Of a stretch of DNA of 64,000 bases, positions 1-8,502 are shown piece by piece (within the stretch, counting starts at the first letter, position 1; each line of letters starts with the position of its first letter). The DNA lies in contig NZ_CP028487.1 in NCBI RefSeq assembly GCF_003048255.1, positions 1,674,001 through 1,738,000 on the forward strand, given 5' to 3'. The notes under the pieces were generated by a model that searched no databases, was not told the origin of the DNA, and saw nothing but the letters and a program-made list of their open reading frames with translations. A program made the position numbers and the translations under genes. This DNA comes from Yersinia massiliensis (lineage in GTDB: Bacteria > Pseudomonadota > Gammaproteobacteria > Enterobacterales > Enterobacteriaceae).

Positions 1-704
1 AAGAACGCCATGCCATTGAGGTGCTCTTACGCCAGCGCTGTAATTCATTGGTTGTACACGCTAAAGCATTGAGTGACCGAGAGTTAATTGGATTTTTAGA
101 GCAAGTTCCCGGCATGGTGCTCATTAATCGAATTATTCCTGGCTTTGAGCATCGCTGCGTAGGATTAGACAATGTTAGCGGTGCGCAAATGGCGTGTCGC
201 TTATTGCTCAAGCAAGGTCATCAGCGCATTGGTTTTCTCGGATCAAATCACCCTATTGATGATGTGATGCAGCGCCAGACCGGTTACCTCAATGCACTTG
301 AGGCCGCCGGTATCACTGCTCTCGACAGTTGGCGAGCATTTGGCACCCCAGACTTGGCAGGGGGAGAGCGCGCCATGATTGACTTGCTGGGGCGTAATTT
401 ACAGCTCAGTGCGGTGTTCGCCTACAATGATTCAATGGCGGCGGGTGCATTAGCGGCTTTGAAAGAGAACGGTATCAGTGTACCTGAGCAGTTCTCGGTC
501 GTGGGCTTCGATGATATTCCCATTGCCCGCTACACCAGCCCTAAATTGAGCACTATCCGCTATCCGATTGTTTCTATGGCAACTTTAGCCACCGAGTTAG
601 CACTTGATGGGGCTTTGCGTGCACCCGATCCTCAAGCAACTTACTGCTTTAAGCCAACCTTGGTTCCGCGGCACTCTGTCGCAATTTGTGGGGTTGCTCA
701 CTAG
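1..704 (+). CDS. galS: galS, mgl regulon LacI-family repressor (5' truncated by window edge)
   Basis: The frame is open from the first bases, so the gene starts upstream of the window. About 233 residues are visible: the C-terminal periplasmic-binding-protein-like effector domain of a LacI/GalR regulator. The N-terminal helix-turn-helix is off the edge. Recognisable GalS blocks include LVLINRI-like text, [39 protein letters not shown] and [15 protein letters not shown]. In E. coli GalS binds D-galactose and represses mglBAC and galS itself. Its position directly upstream of mglBAC in the same direction supports galS rather than galR. Identity is from family recognition, not a database search. 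Confidence 0.93.
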   Translation, partial: ERHAIEVLLRQRCNSLVVHAKALSDRELIGFLEQVPGMVLINRIIPGFEHRCVGLDNVSGAQMACRLLLKQGHQRIGFLGSNHPIDDVMQRQTGYLNALEAAGITALDSWRAFGTPDLAGGERAMIDLLGRNLQLSAVFAYNDSMAAGALAALKENGISVPEQFSVVGFDDIPIARYTSPKLSTIRYPIVSMATLATELALDGALRAPDPQATYCFKPTLVPRHSVAICGVAH

Positions 705-719
705 TTACGAATTTATTCT

Positions 720-735
720 TGTGTAACCGTTTTCA
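720..735 (+). promoter_or_regulatory. Gal operator upstream of mglB
   Basis: The 16-mer GTGTAACCGTTTTCAA (start at base 721 or one earlier) fits the GalR/GalS consensus GTGKAANCGNTTNCAC at all but the last position. It abuts the CRP site, as expected for GalS repression of mgl by interference with CRP-dependent transcription. Confidence 0.7.
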
Positions 736-758
736 ATCTGTGAGAAAATTCACAGATT
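735..758 (+). promoter_or_regulatory. CRP site of the mgl promoter
   Basis: Perfect palindrome with consensus half-sites TGTGA (739-743) and TCACA (750-754) separated by 6 bp. Its centre, 746.5, lies exactly 41.5 bp upstream of the predicted start (~788), the class II activator geometry known for E. coli mgl. Confidence 0.85.
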
Positions 759-775
759 CTTAACAACGAGCCGTC

Positions 776-788
776 TATGCTCTAGCTG
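776..788 (+). promoter_or_regulatory. mglBAC promoter -10 and start
   Basis: TATGCT at 776-781 is a good -10 hexamer with no convincing -35, which suits a CRP-dependent class II promoter. The inferred start near 788 leaves a long untranslated leader of about 266 nt before mglB. Apart from these sites I see nothing coding between 705 and 1053. Confidence 0.6.
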
Positions 789-1053
789 TTTTCTACCTGA
801 ATGTATCAATATGTCATCGGCTACCGGATAAAAAACACGCGGTAGCAGGTTTTTAAAATAGCGATTTATCAACGAGTGTTCCGCAAACAATACGTTGGTA
901 AATGACATGGTTTATGACGACTCAGGCGGCCCTTTCGGAGTGGAGTGCGGTCAAGGACGATAAATTTAAGTGTCAGCCGCTTTACGATGGTTTTTTCTCG
1001 TTAGGCGATGGTGTTATCACCCTGTACTACCCTACATAAACCCGGAGATACAA

Positions 1054-2046
1054 ATGAATAAGAAGGTTTTCACATTAGCGGCTCTGGCTGCCAGCATGAT
1101 GTTTGGCGCAGCTGCTCAAGCTGATACCCGTATTGGTGTCACCATCTATAAGTATGATGACAACTTTATGTCCGTGGTCCGTAAAGCTATCGAGAAAGAT
1201 GCCAAAGCATCTCCTGACGTTACCTTACTGATGAATGACTCCCAGAACGACCAGTCCAAGCAAAACGATCAAATTGACGTGTTGCTGGCAAAGGGTGTCA
1301 AAGCGTTGGCGATTAACTTGGTTGACCCAGCAGCAGCACCGGTGGTTATCGATAAAGCTCGCGCCAATGATGTGCCGGTTGTGTTCTATAACAAAGAACC
1401 TTCACGTAAAGCCTTGGACAGCTATGACAAAGCTTACTATGTCGGGACTGACTCTAAAGAGTCTGGTGTGATTCAAGGTGAGCTGATAGCGAAACACTGG
1501 CAAGCGAATCCAGCCTGGGATCTGAATAAAGACGGCAAAATTCAATTTGTGTTGCTCAAAGGCGAGCCGGGTCATCCAGATGCGGAAGCACGTACCACTT
1601 ACGTGATTAAGACACTGAACGAAAAAGGCATTCCAACGCAACAATTGCAGTTAGATACCGCAATGTGGGATACCGCACAGGCTAAAGATAAGATGGATGC
1701 GTGGTTATCTGGCCCTAACGCCAACAAGATCGAAGTGGTTATTGCCAACAACGATGCGATGGCGATGGGTGCAGTAGAAGCGCTGAAAGCACACAACAAA
1801 ACCAGCATTCCTGTGTTCGGTGTTGATGCCTTGCCAGAAGCGTTAGCGATGGTGAAATCAGGTCAAATGGCCGGTACGGTGCTGAACGATGCGAACAATC
1901 AGGCGAAAGCGACGTTCGATCTGGCGAAAAACTTGGCTGACGGTAAACCTGCGGCTGAAGGGACAACCTGGAAAATCGACAACAAAATCGTACGTATTCC
2001 GTATGTAGGCGTCGATAAAGATAACTTGGCTGAATTTACTAAGTAA
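1054..2046 (+). CDS. mglB: mglB, galactose/glucose-binding periplasmic protein
   Basis: High-affinity periplasmic receptor for D-galactose and D-glucose, feeding MglAC and, in E. coli, the Trg chemoreceptor. I chose the ATG at 1054 over the upstream in-frame start because it has a GGAG ribosome site at 1043-1046 and begins a proper signal peptide ([23 protein letters not shown], cleaved after AQA, so about 23 residues). The resulting 330 aa match the family (332 in E. coli). The calcium-binding EF-hand-like loop DLNKDGKIQ and the sugar-stacking [12 protein letters not shown] region are intact. First gene of mglBAC, behind the CRP/Gal-operator promoter. The hairpin after it probably keeps MglB in excess over the transporter. 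Confidence 0.96.
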   Translation: MNKKVFTLAALAASMMFGAAAQADTRIGVTIYKYDDNFMSVVRKAIEKDAKASPDVTLLMNDSQNDQSKQNDQIDVLLAKGVKALAINLVDPAAAPVVIDKARANDVPVVFYNKEPSRKALDSYDKAYYVGTDSKESGVIQGELIAKHWQANPAWDLNKDGKIQFVLLKGEPGHPDAEARTTYVIKTLNEKGIPTQQLQLDTAMWDTAQAKDKMDAWLSGPNANKIEVVIANNDAMAMGAVEALKAHNKTSIPVFGVDALPEALAMVKSGQMAGTVLNDANNQAKATFDLAKNLADGKPAAEGTTWKIDNKIVRIPYVGVDKDNLAEFTK

Positions 2047-2092
2047 CAGTCGAAGACGTTTTACACCCAAGCATGACGGGTAGAAAGTCCTT

Positions 2093-2158
2093 AACCTTCT
2101 GGCCTCGGTACTGATTATTCGGTATACGGAGTCGGGCACCGAGGCTGAAGGTTTTTTT
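2093..2158 (+). terminator. mglB-mglA intercistronic hairpin with U-tract
   Basis: Long inverted repeat: arm starting AACCTTC...GCCTCGGT (2093-2109) pairs with ACCGAGGC...GAAGGTT (2138-2153), followed by seven T. It looks like a rho-independent terminator inside the operon, so likely an attenuator or 3'-end stabiliser that lowers mglAC relative to mglB. Confidence 0.7.
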
Positions 2159-2247
2159 GTTGCATTGATCCTTATTTTAGAGTGCGCACTTAATGGTGGA
2201 TGTTGATATATCCAACAATAGGTGGCGGTTCTTAGCCAGGTACAACT

Positions 2248-3768
2248 ATGGCCGATATTAATACAGCACAACCCCGCGAGTGGTTGCTGGAAATGAGCAA
2301 TATCAATAAATCATTTCCGGGTGTAAAGGCGTTAGATAATGTTAATCTTAAAGTGCGGCCTAATTCGATCCATGCATTAATGGGCGAGAATGGTGCAGGT
2401 AAGTCAACGCTATTAAAATGCCTTTTTGGTATCTATAAAAAAGACTCCGGGAGTATCATCTTTCAGGGGCAAGAAATAGAGTTTAAAAGTTCGAAAGAAG
2501 CATTAGAGCATGGTATCTCTATGGTGCATCAGGAATTAAACTTGGTGCTACAGCGTACAGTGATGGACAATATGTGGCTGGGTCGTTACCCAACCAAAGG
2601 CTTTTTTGTCGATCAAGATAAAATGTACAACGATACCAAAGCTATTTTCGATGAGTTGGATATTGATATTGATCCACGCGATAAAGTCGCCACATTATCC
2701 GTATCCCAAATGCAGATGATCGAAATAGCCAAAGCATTCTCTTATAACGCCAAAATCGTCATTATGGACGAGCCAACATCTTCATTAACAGAGAAAGAAG
2801 TTAATCACCTATTTACCATCATCCGCAAATTAAAAGATCGTGGCTGCGGAATTGTTTATATCTCCCATAAAATGGAAGAGATATTCCAACTGTGTGATGA
2901 AATCACGATATTACGTGATGGCCAATGGATCGCCACCCAACCACTGGAAGGGCTGACCATGGACCAGATTATCTCCATGATGGTCGGGCGCTCACTGAGC
3001 CAGCGTTTCCCTGATCGCCTGAATACGCCCGGTGAAGTCATTTTAGAGGTGAAGAATTTAACCTCACTACGCCAACCATCAATCCGTGACATTTCCTTTG
3101 ATTTGCATAAAGGCGAGATTTTGGGGATTGCCGGTTTGGTCGGGGCTAAGCGTACCGATATCGTGGAAACCTTATTTGGTATTCGCGAAAAAGTGGCTGG
3201 CACCATTAAATTACACGGCAAAACGATTAATAATCACAGCGCGAATGAAGCCATTAATCATGGGTTCGCACTGGTGACTGAAGAGCGCCGTTCAACCGGG
3301 ATTTACGCTTATCTTGATGTTGGTTTTAATTCCCTGATCTCTAATATCCGTAATTATAAAAATAAACTTGGGCTGCTGGATAATACCCGCATGAAGAGCG
3401 ATACCCAATGGGTTATCGATGCGATGCGAGTAAAAACACCGGGTCACCGTACCAGTATTGGTTCTTTGTCAGGTGGTAATCAGCAGAAAGTCATTATTGG
3501 CCGTTGGCTACTCACTCAGCCAGAAATATTAATGTTGGATGAGCCGACTCGGGGTATTGATGTCGGTGCTAAGTTTGAAATCTATCAGTTAATGACTGAA
3601 CTAGCGAAGAAAGACAAAGGAATTATTATTATTTCCTCTGAAATGCCTGAGCTATTAGGGATCACTGACAGAATTTTGGTAATGAGTAATGGTCAGGTTG
3701 CGGGAATTGTTGAAACCAAACATACCACGCAAAATGAAATATTACGTCTTGCATCCTTGCATCTCTAA
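2248..3768 (+). CDS. mglA: mglA, galactose ABC transporter ATPase
   Basis: Cytoplasmic ATPase of the Mgl transporter, 506 aa, the same length as in E. coli. Two fused ABC domains as usual for carbohydrate-uptake class 2 transporters. The first has Walker [10 protein letters not shown] (about residues 46-54), [14 protein letters not shown] as the signature and [10 protein letters not shown] as Walker B. The second has the typical degenerate P-loop GLVGAKRTD, then LSGGNQQKV and [12 protein letters not shown] weak AGG precedes the ATG by about 8 nt. Sits 200 nt after mglB and 20 nt before mglC, same strand, one operon. Confidence 0.96.
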   Translation: MADINTAQPREWLLEMSNINKSFPGVKALDNVNLKVRPNSIHALMGENGAGKSTLLKCLFGIYKKDSGSIIFQGQEIEFKSSKEALEHGISMVHQELNLVLQRTVMDNMWLGRYPTKGFFVDQDKMYNDTKAIFDELDIDIDPRDKVATLSVSQMQMIEIAKAFSYNAKIVIMDEPTSSLTEKEVNHLFTIIRKLKDRGCGIVYISHKMEEIFQLCDEITILRDGQWIATQPLEGLTMDQIISMMVGRSLSQRFPDRLNTPGEVILEVKNLTSLRQPSIRDISFDLHKGEILGIAGLVGAKRTDIVETLFGIREKVAGTIKLHGKTINNHSANEAINHGFALVTEERRSTGIYAYLDVGFNSLISNIRNYKNKLGLLDNTRMKSDTQWVIDAMRVKTPGHRTSIGSLSGGNQQKVIIGRWLLTQPEILMLDEPTRGIDVGAKFEIYQLMTELAKKDKGIIIISSEMPELLGITDRILVMSNGQVAGIVETKHTTQNEILRLASLHL

Positions 3769-3788
3769 TCTAGTCGAAGGTTCTTATT

Positions 3789-4799
3789 ATGAATGCGTTA
3801 AATAAGAAAAGTATGCTCACTTACCTTAAAGAGGGCGGGATTTATGTCGTATTATTCGTATTGCTGGGCATTATTATCGTCAAGGACCCGACATTTTTAA
3901 GTTTGATGAACTTAAGTAACATTCTGACCCAATCGTCGGTGCGTATTATTATCGCACTCGGTGTGGCGGGCCTGATTGTCACTCAAGGGACCGACTTGTC
4001 AGCCGGTCGCCAAGTGGGCTTGGCGGCGGTGGTGGCCGCGACCATGCTGCAATCTATGGATAACGTGAATAAAGTTTTCCCTGATTTGCAGACTGTCCCT
4101 ATCCCTGTCGTTATCTTAACCGTTTGCCTGATTGGTGCGGTTATTGGTTTGGTTAACGGTATTATCATTGCTTATCTGAATGTGACGCCTTTTATTACCA
4201 CATTGGGTACGATGATTATCGTTTACGGTATTAACTCACTGTATTACGACTATGTTGGTGCATCACCGATTGCCGGCTTTGACCCTGCATTCTCTACTTT
4301 TGCGCAAGGGTTCTTGAGGTTTGGTGATTTCAAACTCTCTTACATAACCTTCTATGCGTTAATTGCTATCGGCTTTGTTTGGGTGCTGTGGAACAAAACA
4401 CGCTTTGGTAAAAATATCTTTGCCATCGGTGGTAACCCAGAAGCAGCAAAAGTTTCTGGTGTGAACGTGCCACTGAACCTGATCATGATCTATGCGCTGT
4501 CTGGCGTGTTCTATGCCTTCGGCGGGATGTTAGAGGCGGGCCGCATCGGCAGCGCCACCAACAACCTCGGATTTATGTATGAGTTAGATGCTATCGCGGC
4601 CTGTGTGGTGGGCGGCGTGTCCTTCAGTGGCGGGGTCGGTACGGTTATCGGCGTTGTGACTGGGGTTATCATCTTTACCGTCATCAACTACGGGCTGACG
4701 TATATCGGTGTGAACCCTTACTGGCAGTACATTATTAAGGGTGCGATCATTATCTTTGCGGTTGCTTTGGACTCACTGAAGTACGCGAAGAAAAAATAA
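3789..4799 (+). CDS. mglC: mglC, galactose ABC transporter permease
   Basis: Inner-membrane permease of the Mgl system, 336 aa, equal to the E. coli length. The sequence is strongly hydrophobic with about 8-10 membrane segments and the family blocks GLIVTQGTDLSAGRQVGLAA, TLGTMIIVYGIN and FAIGGNPEAAKVSGV (the cytoplasmic loop that docks on the ATPase). Last gene of the operon, followed within 30 nt by a strong terminator. Confidence 0.96.
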   Translation: MNALNKKSMLTYLKEGGIYVVLFVLLGIIIVKDPTFLSLMNLSNILTQSSVRIIIALGVAGLIVTQGTDLSAGRQVGLAAVVAATMLQSMDNVNKVFPDLQTVPIPVVILTVCLIGAVIGLVNGIIIAYLNVTPFITTLGTMIIVYGINSLYYDYVGASPIAGFDPAFSTFAQGFLRFGDFKLSYITFYALIAIGFVWVLWNKTRFGKNIFAIGGNPEAAKVSGVNVPLNLIMIYALSGVFYAFGGMLEAGRIGSATNNLGFMYELDAIAACVVGGVSFSGGVGTVIGVVTGVIIFTVINYGLTYIGVNPYWQYIIKGAIIIFAVALDSLKYAKKK

Positions 4800-4830
4800 T
4801 CGAATATTGGTCATGACGTTGCCATAAAAT

Positions 4831-4873
4831 AAAAGCCAGTTAGGATCCTCCTGACTGGCTTTGTGCATTTTTA
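4831..4873 (+). terminator. rho-independent terminator of mglBAC
   Basis: AAAGCCAGT (4832-4840) pairs with ACTGGCTTT (4854-4862), with an A-rich left flank and a T-rich right flank ending in TTTTT. Confidence 0.85.
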
Positions 4874-4880
4874 CGTCACT

Positions 4881-4896
4881 TCGTCAAAATTGACGA
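4881..4896. repeat. 16-bp palindrome between mglC and focA ends
   Basis: TCGTCAA-AA-TTGACGA is a perfect palindrome in the gap between the convergent mglC and focA genes. It could help end focA transcripts or bind a protein; no T-tract follows. Confidence 0.4.
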
Positions 4897-4940
4897 CAGC
4901 ATTAGACGTGTTATTGCCATCAATTATTCCGCCAGTAGCC

Positions 4941-5795
4941 CTAATGAGCCGGATTGCGCAGATAGATAATCCAATAGGTCAACCCGACCAATAATCCGCC
5001 ACCAATAATATTGCCGATGGTCACCGGAATAAGATTATCGATAATAAAGTTGGACATCGTCAGGGCAGGGAATTGATCCGGTGTGGCATTAATGGCATGC
5101 CAGAATTCAGGCGAGGCAAAATCTCGAATCACAATGGCTAAAGGAATCAAAAACATATTGGCGATGCTGTGTTCAAAGCCGCTGGCGACAAACATGCCAA
5201 TAGGCAATAGCATGACTACGATTTTATCGGTCAAAGTATGGCCGGAATAGCTCATCCACACCGCGAGGCAGACCATCAAATTTGCCAAAATCCCCAAACA
5301 GACAGCCTCGACAAAAGTGTGATGCAACTTGTGATCGGCTGTTTGCAGCACATTTAAGCCCCATAGACCGTTTGCTGCTGTATGTTGGCTGGCAAACCAA
5401 ATCAAAGCGACAAAAAATAAGGCACCAATCAAATTACCGATATAGACATTGATCCAATTACAAATCAATTGCCGCCAACTGATTTTACCGCTGGCTTTTG
5501 CCACCACAATTAATACGGTAGAGGTAAATAAGTCTGCGCCACAGATAATCACTAATATGAGGCCGAGAGAAAAACAGAGGCCACCCACCAACTTAGCTAA
5601 TCCGAATGCGACACCTGCTGTGCCGGTTGTGGCGGTAATGTAAAAAACAAAAGCAATTGAGATAAATACGCCCGCTGTCATGGCTAAATAAAACGTTGTC
5701 GCTGGATTTTTGGTGGCTTTATATATGCCGACTTGCTCGGCAAGTTTTGCCATATCAACCGGTAATCGTAGGTCAAAGGGATTTTCAATACTCAT
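4941..5795 (-). CDS. focA: FocA-type formate channel
   Basis: Pentameric inner-membrane formate/nitrite transporter (FNT) family, 284 aa (E. coli FocA 285). The gating and proton-relay residues fall at the classical positions: Thr91 in CGADLFTST and His209 in ASGFEHSIANMF. About six membrane helices. It resembles FocA more than the FocB encoded in the E. coli hyf operon, yet no pflB is adjacent; instead it is divergent from the fhlA-type regulator, so it probably feeds formate to FHL-2. The ATG has AGGAG 8 nt upstream. A sigma54-type promoter lies about 80 nt upstream. A second, pfl-linked focA could exist elsewhere. Confidence 0.9.
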   Translation of the reverse strand: MSIENPFDLRLPVDMAKLAEQVGIYKATKNPATTFYLAMTAGVFISIAFVFYITATTGTAGVAFGLAKLVGGLCFSLGLILVIICGADLFTSTVLIVVAKASGKISWRQLICNWINVYIGNLIGALFFVALIWFASQHTAANGLWGLNVLQTADHKLHHTFVEAVCLGILANLMVCLAVWMSYSGHTLTDKIVVMLLPIGMFVASGFEHSIANMFLIPLAIVIRDFASPEFWHAINATPDQFPALTMSNFIIDNLIPVTIGNIIGGGLLVGLTYWIIYLRNPAH

Positions 5796-5877
5796 TGTTA
5801 ACTCCTGTTGCTTATTTTAATGCTGAAGGGAGTGATAAGATGAAAATTAAATCGTTCTTGTTTTGGCATAGCATTCA

Positions 5878-5893
5878 TGCATTTTTCATACCA
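5878..5893 (-). promoter_or_regulatory. candidate sigma54 promoter of focA
   Basis: On the minus strand TGGTATGAAAAATGCA has GG and GC exactly 10 bp apart and fits TGGCACN5TTGCA at most positions. Predicted start near 5868, giving a ~73-nt leader. Weaker than the hyf, hyp and hydN elements. Confidence 0.55.
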
Positions 5894-5932
5894 TGCGTTA
5901 TGCTGAGAATATTCTTTGATTTTTAGGCTTGA

Positions 5933-5959
5933 TGTCGATATATCTTCAAAAGTCGATAT
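5933..5959. repeat. paired GTCGATAT motifs between focA and fhlA
   Basis: GTCGATAT occurs at 5934-5941 and 5952-5959, 18 bp apart. The TGTCGA core also appears upstream of hyfA, so these may be activator half-sites for FhlA; the second copy overlaps the ModE box. Confidence 0.35.
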
Positions 5960-5977
5960 GTATATATTTATATAGCG
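5954..5977. promoter_or_regulatory. ModE-type molybdate-responsive operator
   Basis: CGATATGTA-N6-TATATAGCG matches the 24-bp ModE consensus (CGnTATATA-N6-TAnATAACG) at 8 of 9 positions in each arm, with exact spacing. It lies between divergent focA and fhlA. In E. coli ModE-molybdate helps activate formate hydrogenlyase genes, which fits a molybdoenzyme regulon. No other ModE-like match was seen in this window's FHL promoters. Confidence 0.6.
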
Positions 5978-6183
5978 AAGGGTGAATTGATCGGAAAAAC
6001 ACTAAGATGTAACTGCATGTAACCTGATGTTTTATTTGGTTTTTGATGTAAATGAGACTTGATTTCAACCGAGGGTGTAATTTATTAATCCAGATGAAAT
6101 TGTTTATTAACCCAGATCAAGCTTATCGCGGGTTAATATATATTTGTTTATTTCAATACATTAAAGTAGTCATCATCCATTTT

Positions 6184-6208
6184 TGGGCTTAATTCCGTTG
6201 GGCTTAAT
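6184..6208 (+). repeat. direct repeat TGGGCTTAAT in the fhlA leader
   Basis: TGGGCTTAAT at 6184-6193 and 6199-6208, just before the fhlA start. Function unknown; could be a small tandem duplication. Otherwise the 5796-6220 gap holds only the promoter elements listed. Confidence 0.4.
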
Positions 6209-6220
6209 GACATTGGGAAT

Positions 6221-8383
6221 ATGATGGATAGCACAAAAAAACTACCCCGTCCCACTTTGGCTCAGGTTTGGCAAGATACGTTGTTCAGGGTATCGAAAGA
6301 GTTATTATTGATTCGGGATATCCCTGAATTGGTTAATCAACTCAGAAAGATTTCTTTTTCTTTAGTCCGTTTTCAACGTGTTAATTTATTGCTGCTCAAC
6401 CCGCTGTATAACCAAATTACGCTATATACCCATGATGATGCCTCTAACACCGTCTTGGGCACGCAAAATATTCTGTTTGCCGAAGGCCCCGGCGGTTTGG
6501 CCTGGCAGCAACAAACGCCGTTGCAGACTGACCATCAGCGTATGCAACGGGAGTTTTCCGCGGTGTGTGATTTGGCACCTTATCAGGCATTGGATGCTGG
6601 CTGCCATTTCCCCTTGGGCCATGATAACCATTGGTCGGGCTGTGTTGAGTTTATTAAAACCGATGGCAGTGACTTTGATGAGCAAGCGATCACTTTTTTG
6701 GGATTGCTGGCTGACGTGGTGGCTATCGCGGTCGATAATATCTCTCATATTCATCGTGCTGAAACTGAGCGTGAAAAACTCCGTTTCGAACGTGATCACT
6801 ACCGCATACTCGTGGACGTCACCAATACGGTTATTTCTAAGCTGGAGCTAGATGTCTTAGCGGCAGAAGTGTCGAAAGAGATACACCGCTTTTTCAATAT
6901 TGATTACATCAGTTTGGCGCTGTGTGGTTCTCAAGACGATAAAGATAAACTGCATGTTTTTTCAACGCGCTATCAAACCGGTAAAGCGGTACAGCACCAG
7001 CAAACGTGGGTCGATATCGCGGGGACTTTAGCTGGGCAGGTTTTACACAGCCGAGAATTATTGCTGGTTGACCTGGCTGATATTGCCCTCTTGGCACCTG
7101 AAGATAAACAACTGGCCAATATGCTGGATGAGGGATTACAGGTGGTTTGCCTGCTACCGCTCTTTTTCGGCCATAAGATGTTGGGCGTATTAAAACTGGC
7201 GCAATGTCAGCGCGACCTTTTTACGGATAGCAACCTCAAATTATTGCGACAAATCGCGGCCCGTATTGCCATCGCAGTGGATAATGCCTTAGCTTACGCG
7301 GAAATTACCCGCCTCAAAGATTCATTGGTGAATGAAAATCTGTATCTGACGGATCAGATTATTCATAACGAGGAATTCGGCGAGATAATTGGTCATAGTG
7401 CCGGCATTAAAGCGGTACTGGAACAAGTCGAAATGGTCGCGTCCAGCGATTGTACCGTTTTGATCCTCGGTGAAACCGGAACCGGTAAAGAGTTAATTGC
7501 TCGCGCTATCCATAATTTAAGCCTGCGTAAGAAAAAGCGTATGGTGAAAATGAATTGTGCTGCGATCCCTTCGGGCTTAATGGAAAGTGATTTGTTTGGT
7601 CATGAAAAGGGCGCTTATACCGGTGCGGCCTCTCAGCGTATTGGCCGATTTGAAATGGCTGATGGCGGAACACTCTTTCTTGATGAGGTGGGGGATATTC
7701 CCCTTGAACTGCAACCCAAACTATTACGGGTATTACAAGAGCGAGAAATAGAACGCTTGGGCGGCAGTAAAATTATTCCGGTCGATGTTCGCCTTATTGC
7801 GGCCACCAACCGCGATTTAAAATTAATGATGGTTAACCGCGAATACCGCAGTGACCTTTATTATCGACTCAATGTTTTTCCTATTGTCATCCCACCATTA
7901 CGGGAGCGCCCTGAAGATATTCCCTTATTGGTGAAATTCTTCACTCAGAAAATAGCCAAACGTATGAATCGCGTTATCGATACCATCCCCAGCGAAACAT
8001 TGCGCTTACTCAGCCGCTTACCTTGGCCGGGGAATATTCGCGAACTGGAAAATGTGATTGAGCGAGCGGTGATCCTCAGCCGAGGCACTACGTTGAATTT
8101 GCAGTTACAAGAGTTGGAATATCACTTATCGCCCCTTGAAGCGGCCAAACCGACACCGGAAAAACCGGTCCGCAAAGCCTTGTTACCGGAAAGTGAAGAG
8201 CCAGAGTTTTCAGAATCTGAACGTGCGCGCATTATTCGTGTATTACGTGAAACGAATGGCGTAGTCGCCGGAGCAAAAGGGGCCGCCATCAAGCTGGGGC
8301 TAAAACGCACCACCTTGCTATCCCGTATGCAACGACTCGGAATATCAGTCAAAAGTATCGAAGAAGAAGAGAGTTTGGATTAG
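6221..8383 (+). CDS. fhlA: FhlA/HyfR-type sigma54-dependent activator of formate hydrogenlyase
   Basis: 720 aa bacterial enhancer-binding protein. Two GAF-like sensory domains (about residues 20-180 and 190-370) precede an AAA+ domain with Walker A GETGTGKE (417-424), the sigma54-contact loop GAYTGA (464-469, Tyr in place of the usual Phe), and Walker B LFLDEVGD. A C-terminal Fis-type helix-turn-helix (about 665-710) ends in RTTLLSRMQRLGIS. FhlA binds formate in its N-terminal domains and switches on fdhF, hyc/hyf and hyp promoters. The sequence mixes FhlA and HyfR features, so the symbol could equally be hyfR. ATG-ATG start: 6221 or 6224, GGGA just upstream. The four sigma54 promoters in the window are its expected targets. 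Confidence 0.88.
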   Translation: MMDSTKKLPRPTLAQVWQDTLFRVSKELLLIRDIPELVNQLRKISFSLVRFQRVNLLLLNPLYNQITLYTHDDASNTVLGTQNILFAEGPGGLAWQQQTPLQTDHQRMQREFSAVCDLAPYQALDAGCHFPLGHDNHWSGCVEFIKTDGSDFDEQAITFLGLLADVVAIAVDNISHIHRAETEREKLRFERDHYRILVDVTNTVISKLELDVLAAEVSKEIHRFFNIDYISLALCGSQDDKDKLHVFSTRYQTGKAVQHQQTWVDIAGTLAGQVLHSRELLLVDLADIALLAPEDKQLANMLDEGLQVVCLLPLFFGHKMLGVLKLAQCQRDLFTDSNLKLLRQIAARIAIAVDNALAYAEITRLKDSLVNENLYLTDQIIHNEEFGEIIGHSAGIKAVLEQVEMVASSDCTVLILGETGTGKELIARAIHNLSLRKKKRMVKMNCAAIPSGLMESDLFGHEKGAYTGAASQRIGRFEMADGGTLFLDEVGDIPLELQPKLLRVLQEREIERLGGSKIIPVDVRLIAATNRDLKLMMVNREYRSDLYYRLNVFPIVIPPLRERPEDIPLLVKFFTQKIAKRMNRVIDTIPSETLRLLSRLPWPGNIRELENVIERAVILSRGTTLNLQLQELEYHLSPLEAAKPTPEKPVRKALLPESEEPEFSESERARIIRVLRETNGVVAGAKGAAIKLGLKRTTLLSRMQRLGISVKSIEEEESLD

Positions 8384-8421
8384 ACGATGATTTGTATTAG
8401 GTGAGAATTGGATTAGATGAC

Positions 8422-8453
8422 GGTTGGTCTTAAATAACGGTTTGTCTTAAATA
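8422..8453 (+). repeat. short direct repeats downstream of fhlA
   Basis: GGTTGGTCTTAAATA and GGTTTGTCTTAAATA follow each other at about 17-bp spacing. Just upstream TTGGATTAGA also occurs twice. They look like small slippage duplications in the 3' untranslated region. Confidence 0.4.
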
Positions 8454-8460
8454 TTAGCTT

Positions 8461-8492
8461 GGCTACTGAACACGATAAGGCGTCCAGTAGCC
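8461..8492. terminator. hairpin between convergent fhlA and fdhF
   Basis: GGCTACTG (8461-8468) pairs with CAGTAGCC (8485-8492). T-tracts are weak on both sides, so a shared terminator is likely but not certain. Confidence 0.5.
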
Positions 8493-8502
8493 ATTGATTC
8501 GA

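Noticed and set aside
5866..5885. Plus-strand sigma54 promoter (TGGCATAGC...TGCA) for fhlA
   Set aside because: GG and GC are 12 bp apart, outside the strict 10-bp spacing.
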